Part shown: positions 9,250 through 16,706 of the stretch, piece by piece
Layout: every line of letters begins with the position of its first letter
Numbering within the stretch: position 1 is the first letter of the stretch
From: Vicinamibacteria bacterium
GTDB lineage: Bacteria > Acidobacteriota > Vicinamibacteria > Fen-336
DNA: 55,616 bases
Assembly (NCBI GenBank): GCA_025994075.1
Contig: JAMQGV010000023.1
Span: forward strand, 1 to 55,616
Direction: 5' to 3'
Translations under genes and position numbers: made by a program
Notes under the pieces: generated by a model
Seen by the model: the letters and a program-made list of their open reading frames with translations, nothing else
Told to the model about the DNA's origin: nothing
Databases searched by the model: none

Positions 9250-10566
9250 TCAGCGCGCGACGGCGGTGGCCAGGACCGTCGCGTTTCCCTCCACCGCCGG
9301 GCGCTCCGGGCCCGGCCCGAGGCCCAGCACGCGAGCCGCCAGCAGCGCCTCGTCGGTCGCCCCGCCGCGGGCCGCAGCCTCGCGGAGGAACGCGGTCGGC
9401 GGGTGGAGCAGCTTGTTGACGATCGCGGCGGCAACCGCCTCGACGGCGGCCTCCTGCTCGGCGGTCAGTCCTGTGAGGTGCCGGCGCGCCTTCCGGAGCT
9501 CGGCCTGCTTGACCTCCTCGGCGCGGCGCCGCAGCGCCGCGAGCACCGGCTGCACCTGCAGGGTGCGCTCCCAGGCGACGAAGGCGGCGACCGCCTCCTC
9601 GACCAGGGCGAAGGCCTTCCGCGCCTCGCGCTCCCGCTCGCGCCGGTTCGCCGCCGCCACGGCCTGCAGGCCGTCCATGTCGTAGAGGAACACTCCCGGC
9701 AGCTCGGCTGCGGCCGCGTCGATGTCGCGGGGCACCGCGATGTCGATCAGGAACAGCGGGCGGCCGTTGCGCGCCGCGAGCGCCGCAGCCACGTCGGCGC
9801 GGTGCAGGATCACGCACGGCGCGCCGGTGCCGCTGACGACGACGTCCACCGTGCGCAGCAGGCGCGCCATCGCCTCGAAAGGCACGGCCTCGGCACCGAG
9901 CGCCGCCGCCAGCTCTTCGGCCCGCGCGAAGCGGCGACCGCCGACGACGGTGGCGCGGGCGCCGGCCTGGACCAGTCGCTGCCCGGCGAGGGCGCACATC
10001 TTCCCCGCCCCGACCAGCGCCACCTCGCGTCCTTCCAGGCTGCCGAAGATCTTCCGCGCGAGCTCGACCGCGACGTGCGAGACCGACACCGCGTGTTCGC
10101 CGATGCCCGCCTCCGAGCGGGCCCGCCGGGCCGCCTGGATCGCGCGGTCGCGCAGGCCGCGCAGCGCGGCGCCCAGCGTGGCGGCCTCCTCCGCGAGCCG
10201 GAAGGCCTCCTTGAACTGGCCGAGGATCTGGGCCTCGCCGAGCACCATCGACTCGAGGCTGGCGGCCACCCGGAAGGCATGGCGCACCGCGGCCTCGCCC
10301 GAGAGCGCGAAGAGCTGCCCTTGCAGCGCGGCCAGCGGCTGGCCGATACGCTGGGCGAAGAGTCGCGACGCGGCCTCGAGCGCCCAGGGGTCGCCTTCTC
10401 CGTAGAACTCGACCCGGTTGCAGGTGGACAGCACGGCCGCTTCGCGGAACCCGCATTCGCCGCGCAATTGCGCGAGCAGGGACGGGACGGCGTCGGCCGG
10501 CACGGCCGCCGCCTCGCGCAGGGCGACCGGGGCCGTCTTGTAGCTGATTCCCACGACCAGGATCAC
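9250..10566 (-). CDS. hemA: Glutamyl-tRNA reductase, second copy
   Basis: Reduces glutamyl-tRNA to glutamate-1-semialdehyde with NADPH, the first and controlled step of C5 heme synthesis. The 438-aa protein has the catalytic-cysteine motif LSTCNRVE (about residue 50), the GEAQILGQ signature, an NADPH-binding segment (VALVGAGKMCALA), the VSGTGAP motif and a C-terminal dimerisation domain. GTG at 10566 has GGAGGAG upstream. A second hemA sits in the standard hem operon at 23396-24640. This copy stands alone between ccsBA and the small cytochromes, and a near-perfect sigma54 promoter precedes it. It is therefore likely a conditionally expressed isoenzyme that raises heme supply when cytochromes c are induced. 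The C-terminus extends about 25 residues beyond the other copy. Confidence 0.95.
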   Translation of the reverse strand: MILVVGISYKTAPVALREAAAVPADAVPSLLAQLRGECGFREAAVLSTCNRVEFYGEGDPWALEAASRLFAQRIGQPLAALQGQLFALSGEAAVRHAFRVAASLESMVLGEAQILGQFKEAFRLAEEAATLGAALRGLRDRAIQAARRARSEAGIGEHAVSVSHVAVELARKIFGSLEGREVALVGAGKMCALAGQRLVQAGARATVVGGRRFARAEELAAALGAEAVPFEAMARLLRTVDVVVSGTGAPCVILHRADVAAALAARNGRPLFLIDIAVPRDIDAAAAELPGVFLYDMDGLQAVAAANRREREREARKAFALVEEAVAAFVAWERTLQVQPVLAALRRRAEEVKQAELRKARRHLTGLTAEQEAAVEAVAAAIVNKLLHPPTAFLREAAARGGATDEALLAARVLGLGPGPERPAVEGNATVLATAVAR

Positions 10567-10589
10567 GGGTGGCTCCTCCGAGGTGCGAC

Positions 10590-10609
10590 CGTTGCCGGGA
10601 AGTGCAACG
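10590..10609. promoter_or_regulatory. Inverted repeat CGTTGC-N8-GCAACG over the hemA start of transcription
   Basis: A perfect 6-bp dyad with an 8-bp spacer overlaps the -12 box and the predicted start (10592) of the extra hemA. It could be an operator or a 5'-end hairpin; I cannot tell which. Confidence 0.3.
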
Positions 10610-10618
10610 CAGGTGCCA
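10603..10618 (-). promoter_or_regulatory. Near-perfect sigma54 (-24/-12) promoter for the second hemA
   Basis: Minus strand reads TGGCACC-TGCG-TTGCA, matching the consensus TGGCACG-N4-TTGCA at all but one position. Predicted start is near 10592, and GTG lies at 10566 with its ribosome-binding site at 10575-10579. Confidence 0.8.
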
Positions 10619-10629
10619 GACTCTTCGAG

Positions 10630-10660
10630 GGCCAGCCGCGAAAAACCTTCGCGGCCGGCC
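10630..10660 (-). terminator. Hairpin after ccsBA
   Basis: A 13-bp stem with one mismatch (GGCCAGCCGCGAA against TTCGCGGCCGGCC) and a five-base loop lies just past the ccsBA stop and before the hemA promoter. There is no clear U-tract, so termination may be partial or the hairpin may stabilise the 3' end. Confidence 0.45.
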
Positions 10661-10672
10661 CCAGCGGAGTAC

Positions 10673-13600
10673 CTAGGCCCGGGTCGGCTCCGGGACGGCT
10701 GCGCCCGCCGAGCCGCGGGCGTGGTGGGTGCGCCAGCGCCAGAGCGCCGCCCCGATGACGACGACCTCGAACACCACGAAGGCCACGATCCAGGTGTAGC
10801 CGCCGGAGCCGAAGCCGTACGAGTGCAGGCCGGTGCCGAGGATGTAGTTGACGCCGTACCAGGCCATCAGCACCAGCAGGAAGCCGAGGATCGAGCCGAC
10901 CGCGAGCCCGAAGTCCTTGAGCCAGCCGAGCAGCCGCCCGTGCAGGATCGCGAGGTAGCCGAGGCAGGCGATCAGCGACCACGTCTCCTTCGGGTCCCAG
11001 CCCCAGAACCGGCCCCACGAGTAGGAGGCCCAGACGCCGCCCAGCAGCGTTCCGGCCGCCAGGAACAGGGTGCCCACCTGCATCGCGCGCAGCAGGAACT
11101 TCGTCAGCGTCTTGAGCAGGGCGACGCGGCCCGGCGCGAAGAAGACGAGGCCGAGGTTGACGTGGCCGAGCCCCATGGCCAGGAACAGCGCGGCGTAGCC
11201 GAGCATGATCGTCAGCACGTGCGTGGTCAGCCAGAAGTTGTCGCGCAGCACCGGCACCAGCGGGTGGATCGAACCGTCGAGGATGGGCGCGTTGTCGGCC
11301 AGGATCAGGGCCAGCACGCCGAGCCCCGAGGCGACCGTCATGCTCACCTTCGAGCGGTGCAGCAGGTCGAACACCAGCGCCAGCGCCACCGCGCCCCAGG
11401 CGACGAAGACCACGGTCTCGTACATGTTGGTGAGCGGCGTGCGGCCCGAGATCACGGTGCGCAGCCACAGGCCCCAGCTCAGCGAGCCGAGCCCCAGCAC
11501 CAGGGCCGCCACGCCCAGCCGGCTCAGCAGCGTCGAGGCCAGCGGGAAGCTCGAGATCAGCGCCAGGAAGCCGACGAGGTAGAGCATCCAGGCGCTGCGG
11601 AAGGGCTTCGCGCGGTTGTAGGTGAGTTCGCGCTCCAGCGTCAGGGCCGACGGATACGCGCTCGGCGCGCGAGCCGCCAGCATCCGCCCGATCTCGGCCG
11701 CCCGCGTCTCGAGCGCCGCCCGGTCGCCGGCGCGCGCGGCTTCGCGGAGCGCGATCACGCGCGGCCGCAGGTCGCCACCCGCGGCCTCGTCGAGCGCCAG
11801 CACGTCGGCCAGGCTCAGCCACGCGGCGTTCGGGTCGTCGGACGGCGGCACCACGGTCAGGGCATGACCGTCCATCACGTCGCGGAACGTCACCAGCGTG
11901 CCCTCGAGGTCCAGCACCTCCTGCTCGACGGGGTCGGGGCTCGCGTCCGGCGTCGACTGCAGGCGGGCGCGGATGCGCTCGGCTGCGGCGAGGAACGCGT
12001 CGTGCCCCACCAGTTCCTCGAAGCTGAATCGGTCGCGGTCCTTCGGCAGCGCGATGGCGTCGCGAAGGCCGGCGTGGGTCACCCGGAAGATCGGCTTCGC
12101 GCGCCACTCCTCGGGCTTGCCGAACACCGACATCGCCCACTCGGCGGGCTGCAGGCCCTCCAGGTGGTCGCCGCCGCCGAAGGCCTTGGCCCCGCCCACC
12201 CGGCGCGCCGTCTCGCGGGCGAAGGTGTCGAGCGGCTTGACGCGCCCGGCGTCCTGGATCGCCAGCCCGGCCAGGCCGTCGCCCGGTGCGGGCGCGGCGA
12301 ACGTGGGCGAGGTCGCGCCGAGGGCGGCGACCGAGAGCAGCACGACGGGGAGCGAAGCGCGCATGGAAGACCTCGCGAGGGCCTGCGCCGCACGGGCCGG
12401 CAGGGCGCCCGCCGCCTGGCGGGCCTGCAGGGCCTGGGCCGCGGTGCGGCGCACGAGCCAGGGCTTGACGACGTACATGAAGACGATGCCGAGGGTGATG
12501 AAGAGGGTGCCCGCGTAGACCAGCGGCAGGCCCGGGGCGCGGGCGACGGAGAGGATCGAGGTCATCGGCTGCCCCTCGATGAACGACGACTGGAAGAACG
12601 TGTAGCCACGGTAGTGGAGCGGGCGGTTCATCGACACGAGGTGCTCGGAGGCGCCCTGCTCGGGGTCGTCGATGCGGACCCGGCTCTCGTAGGTCGCCGC
12701 CATCCGCGAGCCCGGGTACTTCTCGGAGGTGAAGTCGAGCAGCGTGACCTGGAACGGCAGCGAGAGCTGCGGCGCGGCGAACGCGACCTGCGCTTCGCCC
12801 TCCTCGAGCCGGAGGGACTGCGGCTCGCCCCACACGAGCCAGAACGAGGGCGACCGCCCCTGCGGCCCCTCGAGGTGGGCCTTCAGCGCGGGCAACCGGT
12901 TCTCGAGCTTGACCGGGGCGCTCGTCTCCGCCACGTCGCGCCGGAACTCGGCACGCTCCAGGGCGCGCAGCACCGAGAACTTCATGCCCATCCAGGGCGT
13001 CGCGATCTCCACGCCCGGCTCCACCTGCGCGGGGCGCGAGCCCGAGAACGAATGCAGCACCCGGCCGCCCGGCAGCATCGCGAAAGCGAGGCGCGGCGCG
13101 GTGCCGGAGGCCTTCAGCGCCTCAGCGGCCGCCGCCTCGTCCGCCGCGGCGAAGAGCTCGATCGACAGCGGGCCGAACGACGCCTGGGCGTGGCCGTGGC
13201 CGCCGTCCATCAGCCACTCCTCGACGTGGCCGAAGGAGCCGTGGAGCGCGAGCCGCAGCGCGGGACCGCCGGCCTCGGCTTCCATCACGCCCTCGACCAG
13301 CTCGACGTGCGGGGCGAACTTCTCCAGCACCACCGCGACGTCGCTGCCGGCGGCCACGAAACGCGCTTCGCCGCGAGCGATGGCCGTCTCGTCGACGGGA
13401 GCGGTGAGCGAGACCGGGCCGGCAGCACCCGGGAGCAGCGCGTGGAGGCCGCGGCCGACGGCGGCGACGCGGTCGGAGCGCTCCCCCTCCTGCAGTTGCA
13501 GCGAAGCGTCGAGGCCGTAGCGGAGCGACACGAGCGAGCCGACCAGCAGCAGCACGATGCCGATGTGCGCCGCGACGAAACCGCCCTGGAACCGGTTCCA

Positions 13601-13831
13601 CGGGTACTTGGCCATCATCGCCAGGAAGACGTTGATGCCGAGCACGGCCATCAGGCCCGCGAACCAGGGAGTGCCGTAGATCGCCTCCTGGACCGCCGCG
13701 GTGCCCCGGCTCATCTCGTAGAAGGTGCCGACGCCGCAGATCACGCCCAGCAGCACCATCAAGCCGACGCCCAGGCGCGTCGAGCTCAACCCGTCACCGA
13801 GCTGCTTGAGGGTCTGGCCCAGGTTCCTCAT
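10673..13831 (-). CDS. ccsBA: Fused cytochrome c synthetase CcsB-CcsA (ResB-ResC fusion)
   Basis: System II cytochrome c maturation: exports heme and ligates it to CXXCH in the periplasm. The 1052-aa protein has an N-terminal ResB/CcsB half with helices near residues 16-40, 57-77 and 84-106, a large periplasmic domain, and a fourth helix near 438-462. A second hydrophobic segment (about 495-515) follows, then a periplasmic region with IQDAGRVKPLDTFARE as found in fused CcsA proteins. The C-terminal CcsA half has multiple helices and the heme-handling WWD domain WGRFWGWDPKETW. This matches fusions known from Helicobacter and Geobacter. Start ATG is preceded by GAGGAGG. Located beside hemA and cytochrome genes, it supplies the maturation machinery they require. 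A weaker -24/-12 match at 13861-13876 and a dyad at 13941-13953 lie upstream. Confidence 0.95.
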   Translation of the reverse strand: MRNLGQTLKQLGDGLSSTRLGVGLMVLLGVICGVGTFYEMSRGTAAVQEAIYGTPWFAGLMAVLGINVFLAMMAKYPWNRFQGGFVAAHIGIVLLLVGSLVSLRYGLDASLQLQEGERSDRVAAVGRGLHALLPGAAGPVSLTAPVDETAIARGEARFVAAGSDVAVVLEKFAPHVELVEGVMEAEAGGPALRLALHGSFGHVEEWLMDGGHGHAQASFGPLSIELFAAADEAAAAEALKASGTAPRLAFAMLPGGRVLHSFSGSRPAQVEPGVEIATPWMGMKFSVLRALERAEFRRDVAETSAPVKLENRLPALKAHLEGPQGRSPSFWLVWGEPQSLRLEEGEAQVAFAAPQLSLPFQVTLLDFTSEKYPGSRMAATYESRVRIDDPEQGASEHLVSMNRPLHYRGYTFFQSSFIEGQPMTSILSVARAPGLPLVYAGTLFITLGIVFMYVVKPWLVRRTAAQALQARQAAGALPARAAQALARSSMRASLPVVLLSVAALGATSPTFAAPAPGDGLAGLAIQDAGRVKPLDTFARETARRVGGAKAFGGGDHLEGLQPAEWAMSVFGKPEEWRAKPIFRVTHAGLRDAIALPKDRDRFSFEELVGHDAFLAAAERIRARLQSTPDASPDPVEQEVLDLEGTLVTFRDVMDGHALTVVPPSDDPNAAWLSLADVLALDEAAGGDLRPRVIALREAARAGDRAALETRAAEIGRMLAARAPSAYPSALTLERELTYNRAKPFRSAWMLYLVGFLALISSFPLASTLLSRLGVAALVLGLGSLSWGLWLRTVISGRTPLTNMYETVVFVAWGAVALALVFDLLHRSKVSMTVASGLGVLALILADNAPILDGSIHPLVPVLRDNFWLTTHVLTIMLGYAALFLAMGLGHVNLGLVFFAPGRVALLKTLTKFLLRAMQVGTLFLAAGTLLGGVWASYSWGRFWGWDPKETWSLIACLGYLAILHGRLLGWLKDFGLAVGSILGFLLVLMAWYGVNYILGTGLHSYGFGSGGYTWIVAFVVFEVVVIGAALWRWRTHHARGSAGAAVPEPTRA

Positions 13832-13860
13832 CGTGCCTCCTCGAACTGCATCGCACGTAC

Positions 13861-13876
13861 TTCAAGGGCTGTGCCG
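13861..13876 (-). promoter_or_regulatory. Candidate sigma54 promoter for ccsBA
   Basis: Minus strand reads CGGCACA-GCCC-TTGAA; the -24 GGCAC is intact and spacing correct, but the -12 GC is GA, which usually weakens such promoters. Predicted start near 13850, 19 nt before the ATG, a leader length like those of the other candidates. Confidence 0.4.
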
Positions 13877-13912
13877 CATCCGTCACACCGTTTTTTCCCG
13901 ACGAGACGGCAA

Positions 13913-13925
13913 ATCTCGCCGAGAT
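13913..13925. promoter_or_regulatory. 13-bp perfect palindrome upstream of ccsBA
   Basis: ATCTCG-C-CGAGAT lies 37 bp upstream of the ccsBA -24 candidate and just beyond the 3' end of the hemerythrin gene. It is a possible operator or transcript-end hairpin. Confidence 0.3.
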
Positions 13926-13940
13926 CGGGGCGAATGGGCA

Positions 13941-13953
13941 CGCAAATCCTGCG
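13941..13953. promoter_or_regulatory. 13-bp dyad CGCAAnnnCTGCG, candidate activator site (ccsBA)
   Basis: Reads CGCAAATCCTGCG, the third strict copy of the CGCAAnnnCTGCG motif, placed 65 bp upstream of the ccsBA -24 candidate and between ccsBA and the hemerythrin gene. Confidence 0.45.
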
Positions 13954-13955
13954 AT

Positions 13956-14414
13956 CTATTCGCGAGCGAGACGGGCCACGAGGGCGGCCCTCTCGTTGGG
14001 AAGGAGCTGGCGATCGAGCATCGGGAACAGCACGCGCTCCTCGCGGACACAGTGCTCGTCGACGGTGCGCGCGAGCTTGTCGAGCGCCTCCGCGAAACCG
14101 TGCCCGGCTTGTGCAGCAGCCGCCGCCTCGGCGACCACGCGCTCCAGTTCGTCGTGCTCCTCGCGCAACACGCCGGTCGGACCGCCGGAGACGCCGGTGC
14201 GCACTTCGAAGAGCGGGAAGAGCAGCTCCTCCTCCAGCCGGATGTGCCGCTCGAGGCGTCGCGTGTAGACCGCGAAGCGGGCCGTCGCCGCTTCGTGGTC
14301 CCCGCCCTCGAGGGCGCGCACCGCCGCGTCCCGCAGGGCGTCGATCTCCTGGTGGTCCCCGCTCATGTACTCGGTCACGGTGACCGGGTTCAGCGGGCAG
14401 CTCCCGAGGTCCAT
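13956..14414 (-). CDS. Hemerythrin-domain protein
   Basis: The 152-aa protein is a four-helix hemerythrin-like domain with the expected metal-ligand pattern: GDHQEID, RHIRLEEELLFPLFE, EEHDELERVV and DEHCVREERVLFPMLD. Such domains bind a non-heme diiron site and handle O2, NO or iron-sulfur repair (RIC/YtfE type). The N-terminal CPLNPVTVTEYM segment precedes the fold. The ATG at 14414 gives the longest sensible product. However, a -24/-12 promoter match at 14427-14442 would start transcription at about 14416, so the ATG at 14366 (MSGDHQE) is a real alternative start. A role as an O2 or NO scavenger beside a respiratory cytochrome cluster is plausible. Confidence 0.85.
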   Translation of the reverse strand: MDLGSCPLNPVTVTEYMSGDHQEIDALRDAAVRALEGGDHEAATARFAVYTRRLERHIRLEEELLFPLFEVRTGVSGGPTGVLREEHDELERVVAEAAAAAQAGHGFAEALDKLARTVDEHCVREERVLFPMLDRQLLPNERAALVARLARE

Positions 14415-14426
14415 GCCTCGCCGCTC

Positions 14427-14442
14427 TGCACGTCGCGTGCCC
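14427..14442 (-). promoter_or_regulatory. Candidate sigma54 promoter for the hemerythrin gene
   Basis: Minus strand reads GGGCACG-CGAC-GTGCA; GGCACG and TGCA match with correct spacing. The predicted start near 14416 is almost on the annotated ATG, so it implies initiation at the downstream ATG (14366) or a leaderless mRNA. The box also contains the dyad GCACG-TCG-CGTGC. Confidence 0.5.
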
Positions 14443-14513
14443 GGCCGTGGAGCGCTCCGACCCGCCCACGACCGCGCAGGCCCCGCGCGCGGCGCGCGTA
14501 AGATGCGGCGGCC

Positions 14514-14990
14514 GTGAAGACCAATGCCGCCCGCGCGCTCGACCGACTGGGCATCACTTACGAGTGGCGGGAGTACGCCGCGGCGGCGGAGCACGAGCCG
14601 GCCCCCGCGGTCGCGGCCCGGCTCGGAATGCCCGCCAGCGCGGTGTTCAAGACCCTGGTGGTGCGGGGAGATCGCGCCGGCGTCGGCTTCGCCGTCGTGC
14701 CTGGCGACCGCTCGCTCGACCTGCGGGCGCTGGCCCGCGCCCGGGGCGATCGGGCCGTGTCGCCTGTGGCGCTGGCGGAGGTCCAGCCGCTGACCGGCTA
14801 CGTGCGCGGGGGCGTCACCGCCCTCGCCTCGCGCCGGGCCTACCCCGTGGTGCTCGACGCCTCGGCGCTGGCACTGCCCCTCATCTCGGTGTCGGCCGGC
14901 CGCCGCGGAGCCCAGCTCGTGCTGGCTCCGGCCGACTACGTGCGGGCGACGGGCGCGACCGTCGCCGTGATCGCGAGCCGCGAATCGTGA
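14514..14990 (+). CDS. ybaK: YbaK/EbsC-type aminoacyl-tRNA deacylase
   Basis: Hydrolyses mischarged tRNA in trans, in E. coli Cys-tRNA(Pro). The 158-aa protein covers the whole YbaK family length: N-terminal TNAARALDRLGITYEWREY, the conserved lysine block SAVFKTLVVRGD, FAVVPGDRSLDLRALA, LTGYVRGGV and the C-terminal ISVSAGRRGAQLVLAPADY. GTG start at 14514 is inferred from family alignment; no strong ribosome-binding site is seen. Its stop overlaps the GTG of the flavoprotein gene (GTGA). Substrate specificity cannot be read from the sequence. Confidence 0.93.
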   Translation: MKTNAARALDRLGITYEWREYAAAAEHEPAPAVAARLGMPASAVFKTLVVRGDRAGVGFAVVPGDRSLDLRALARARGDRAVSPVALAEVQPLTGYVRGGVTALASRRAYPVVLDASALALPLISVSAGRRGAQLVLAPADYVRATGATVAVIASRES

Positions 14991-16246
14991 GCGACGCGAG
15001 CGAGGCCGAGGTGCTGGTCGTCGGCGCGGGAGCGGCCGGGCTGTTCGCGGCGATCGCGGCGGCACGCCAGGCGCCGGGACTGCGCGTCGCCGCGCTCGAC
15101 GGCGCCCGCACGCTCGGCGCCAAGATCCTGGTCAGCGGCGGCGGGCGCTGCAACGTGACGAACGCGCGAGTGACGCCTGCCGATTTCTGGCGCCCCGCCT
15201 CGGGTCACCTCCGTCACGCCCTCGGCGCCTTCGGGGTCGAGGCCACGCGGAGCTTCTTCGCCGGCCGCGGCGTGCCCCTCCACGAAGAAGAGGAGGGCAA
15301 GCTGTTCCCGGACTCGGGACGCGCGCGCAGCGTGCTCGACGCGCTGCTGGGCGAGGCCCGCGAGCGAGGCGTCGCCCTCCACTGCGGGCAGCGGGTGGTG
15401 GCGCTGGAACGCGACGCCGGCGGCTTCCGCGCCACGACCGCGGGCGGAGCCTGCTTTGCGTCGCGCACGGTGGTGCTCGCCACCGGCGGGCGCTCGCTGC
15501 CGAAGTCGGGCAGCGACGGCGGAGGTTACGCGCTGGCCCGCGGCCTCGGCCACTCGCTGGTCGAACCCGTGCCTGCCCTCGAACCCCTCCTGCTGGCCGA
15601 GGAGGGCCCCCACGCGGGGCTGTCCGGGCTGGCGCTCCCCGTCGAACTGACAGCACGGCCGCCGGGCGCGGCGATCGTTCGGGTGCGCAGGCCGCTGCTG
15701 TTCACCCACTTCGGCATCAGCGGCCCGGCCGCCCTCGACGTCTCGCGGTTCTGGCGTCGGGCTCGTGCCGAGGGCGCCGACGCCCCGCTTGCGCTCTCGC
15801 TGCTCCCCGACCTCGACTTCGGCCGGGCGGAGTGCTGGCTGCTCGAGGAAGCCCGCCGCCGGCCGCGGGCCCGGCCGGCCGCCCTGCTCGCGACCCGGAT
15901 GCCGGAGCGGGTCGCGCTGGCCTTCGCCGCGCGCAGCGGGGCGACCGCCCCGCTGGCCCGGCTCGCCCGCGAGTCGCGGCGGGCGCTGCTCCACGCGCTG
16001 CTCGCGACGCCCTTGCCCGTGGTCGGCGGCCGCGGCTGGAACCACGCCGAGGTGACGAGCGGCGGCGTGCCGCTGTCCGAGGTCGAGGCGCCGACCCTGC
16101 GTTCGCGGACCTGCCCGGGGCTCTACCTCGCGGGCGAGATTCTCGACGTCGACGGACGCCTCGGGGGCTTCAACTTCCAGTGGGCCTGGAGCAGCGCGTT
16201 CCTCGCGGGCCGGGCGGCCGGCCGCGAGGCCGCGGCCGGCGGGTAG
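14987..16246 (+). CDS. BaiN/HI0933-family FAD-dependent oxidoreductase
   Basis: The 419-aa flavoprotein starts with a Rossmann dinucleotide motif (VLVVGAGAAGLFAAIAAA) followed by the HI0933 signatures GAKILVSGGGRCNVTN, LATGGRSLPKSGSDG and FTHFGISGPAALDVSR, and ends with the C-terminal FAD contact LYLAGEILDVDGRLGGFN and WAWSSAFLAG. GTG at 14987 overlaps the ybaK stop by 4 nt. Physiological substrate of most family members is unknown; some act on bile-acid or aromatic double bonds. It is coupled to ybaK and ends 4 nt from the convergent small gene. Confidence 0.92.
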   Translation: MSDASEAEVLVVGAGAAGLFAAIAAARQAPGLRVAALDGARTLGAKILVSGGGRCNVTNARVTPADFWRPASGHLRHALGAFGVEATRSFFAGRGVPLHEEEEGKLFPDSGRARSVLDALLGEARERGVALHCGQRVVALERDAGGFRATTAGGACFASRTVVLATGGRSLPKSGSDGGGYALARGLGHSLVEPVPALEPLLLAEEGPHAGLSGLALPVELTARPPGAAIVRVRRPLLFTHFGISGPAALDVSRFWRRARAEGADAPLALSLLPDLDFGRAECWLLEEARRRPRARPAALLATRMPERVALAFAARSGATAPLARLARESRRALLHALLATPLPVVGGRGWNHAEVTSGGVPLSEVEAPTLRSRTCPGLYLAGEILDVDGRLGGFNFQWAWSSAFLAGRAAGREAAAGG

Positions 16247-16250
16247 GCGC

Positions 16251-16574
16251 TCAGCCGCGGCGTTCGATCGGCTGGATCAGGGCCCGGCTCTCGAGGAGTT
16301 CCTGCAGGGCGTCGAAGCGCATCAGCGGGTCGCGGATCGCCGCGACGCGGAAGCGCAGCGGTCGCGAGCGCAGCAGCAGCTCGAGCTGCGGCAGGCCGGC
16401 CTGGGCGCGGTGCAGCATGTCGAGCAGCCGCTGCCGGACGTTGTCGGAGGCCTCGGCCCACACGTCGATCGCCACACCGCCGTGGTCGTCCAGCAACACG
16501 ATGAGGCCCGGCCCCTCGAGCGCCGCGGAGGCCTGTGCCTCGTCCAGTACCTGATCGACGCCCCACTCGATCAT
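16251..16574 (-). CDS. Hypothetical protein, 107 aa
   Basis: Not recognised. Begins MIEWGVDQVLDEAQ, preceded by GAGGAG at good spacing. It is soluble and mixed alpha/beta in pattern (GPGLIVLLDDHGGVAIDVW strand pair, then helices), with no Cys cluster or signal peptide. It is transcribed divergently from the radical SAM gene and converges on the flavoprotein gene with a 4-nt gap. Codon use is like that of its neighbours. It could be a small ligand-binding or toxin/antitoxin-like protein, but nothing identifies it. Confidence 0.7.
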   Translation of the reverse strand: MIEWGVDQVLDEAQASAALEGPGLIVLLDDHGGVAIDVWAEASDNVRQRLLDMLHRAQAGLPQLELLLRSRPLRFRVAAIRDPLMRFDALQELLESRALIQPIERRG

Positions 16575-16677
16575 GGCGGCTCCTCGCGGCTGGCCGGGCG
16601 CAGGTCATGCGCCCGGGAGAGGGATCCGGCTCCGGTCCGGGCATGTTCAACGAGCGTGCCATCCACACAACAACAAG

Positions 16678-16693
16678 CGGCATCGTCCTTGCT
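16678..16693 (+). promoter_or_regulatory. Weak candidate sigma54 promoter before the first radical SAM gene
   Basis: Reads CGGCATC-GTCC-TTGCT with proper spacing. The predicted start (about 16704) would cut the GGAGG ribosome-binding site at 16701-16705, so either the match is fortuitous or a downstream start is used. Confidence 0.25.
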
Positions 16694-16706
16694 AGACCGA
16701 GGAGGC

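Noticed and set aside
10461..10474. 14-bp palindrome CGCGCAATTGCGCG resembling the CGCAA dyad
   Set aside because: It lies inside hemA coding sequence (GQLRAQ codons) and has a 2-bp rather than a 5-bp spacer.
10583..14383. Plus-strand open frame of about 1,270 codons
   Set aside because: Antisense to ccsBA; low-complexity Arg/Gln/His-rich translation with no recognisable motif.
14987..14989. Longer version of the flavoprotein starting near 14447
   Set aside because: The extra codons overlap ybaK in another frame. The Rossmann motif begins right after the GTG at 14987, which overlaps the ybaK stop.
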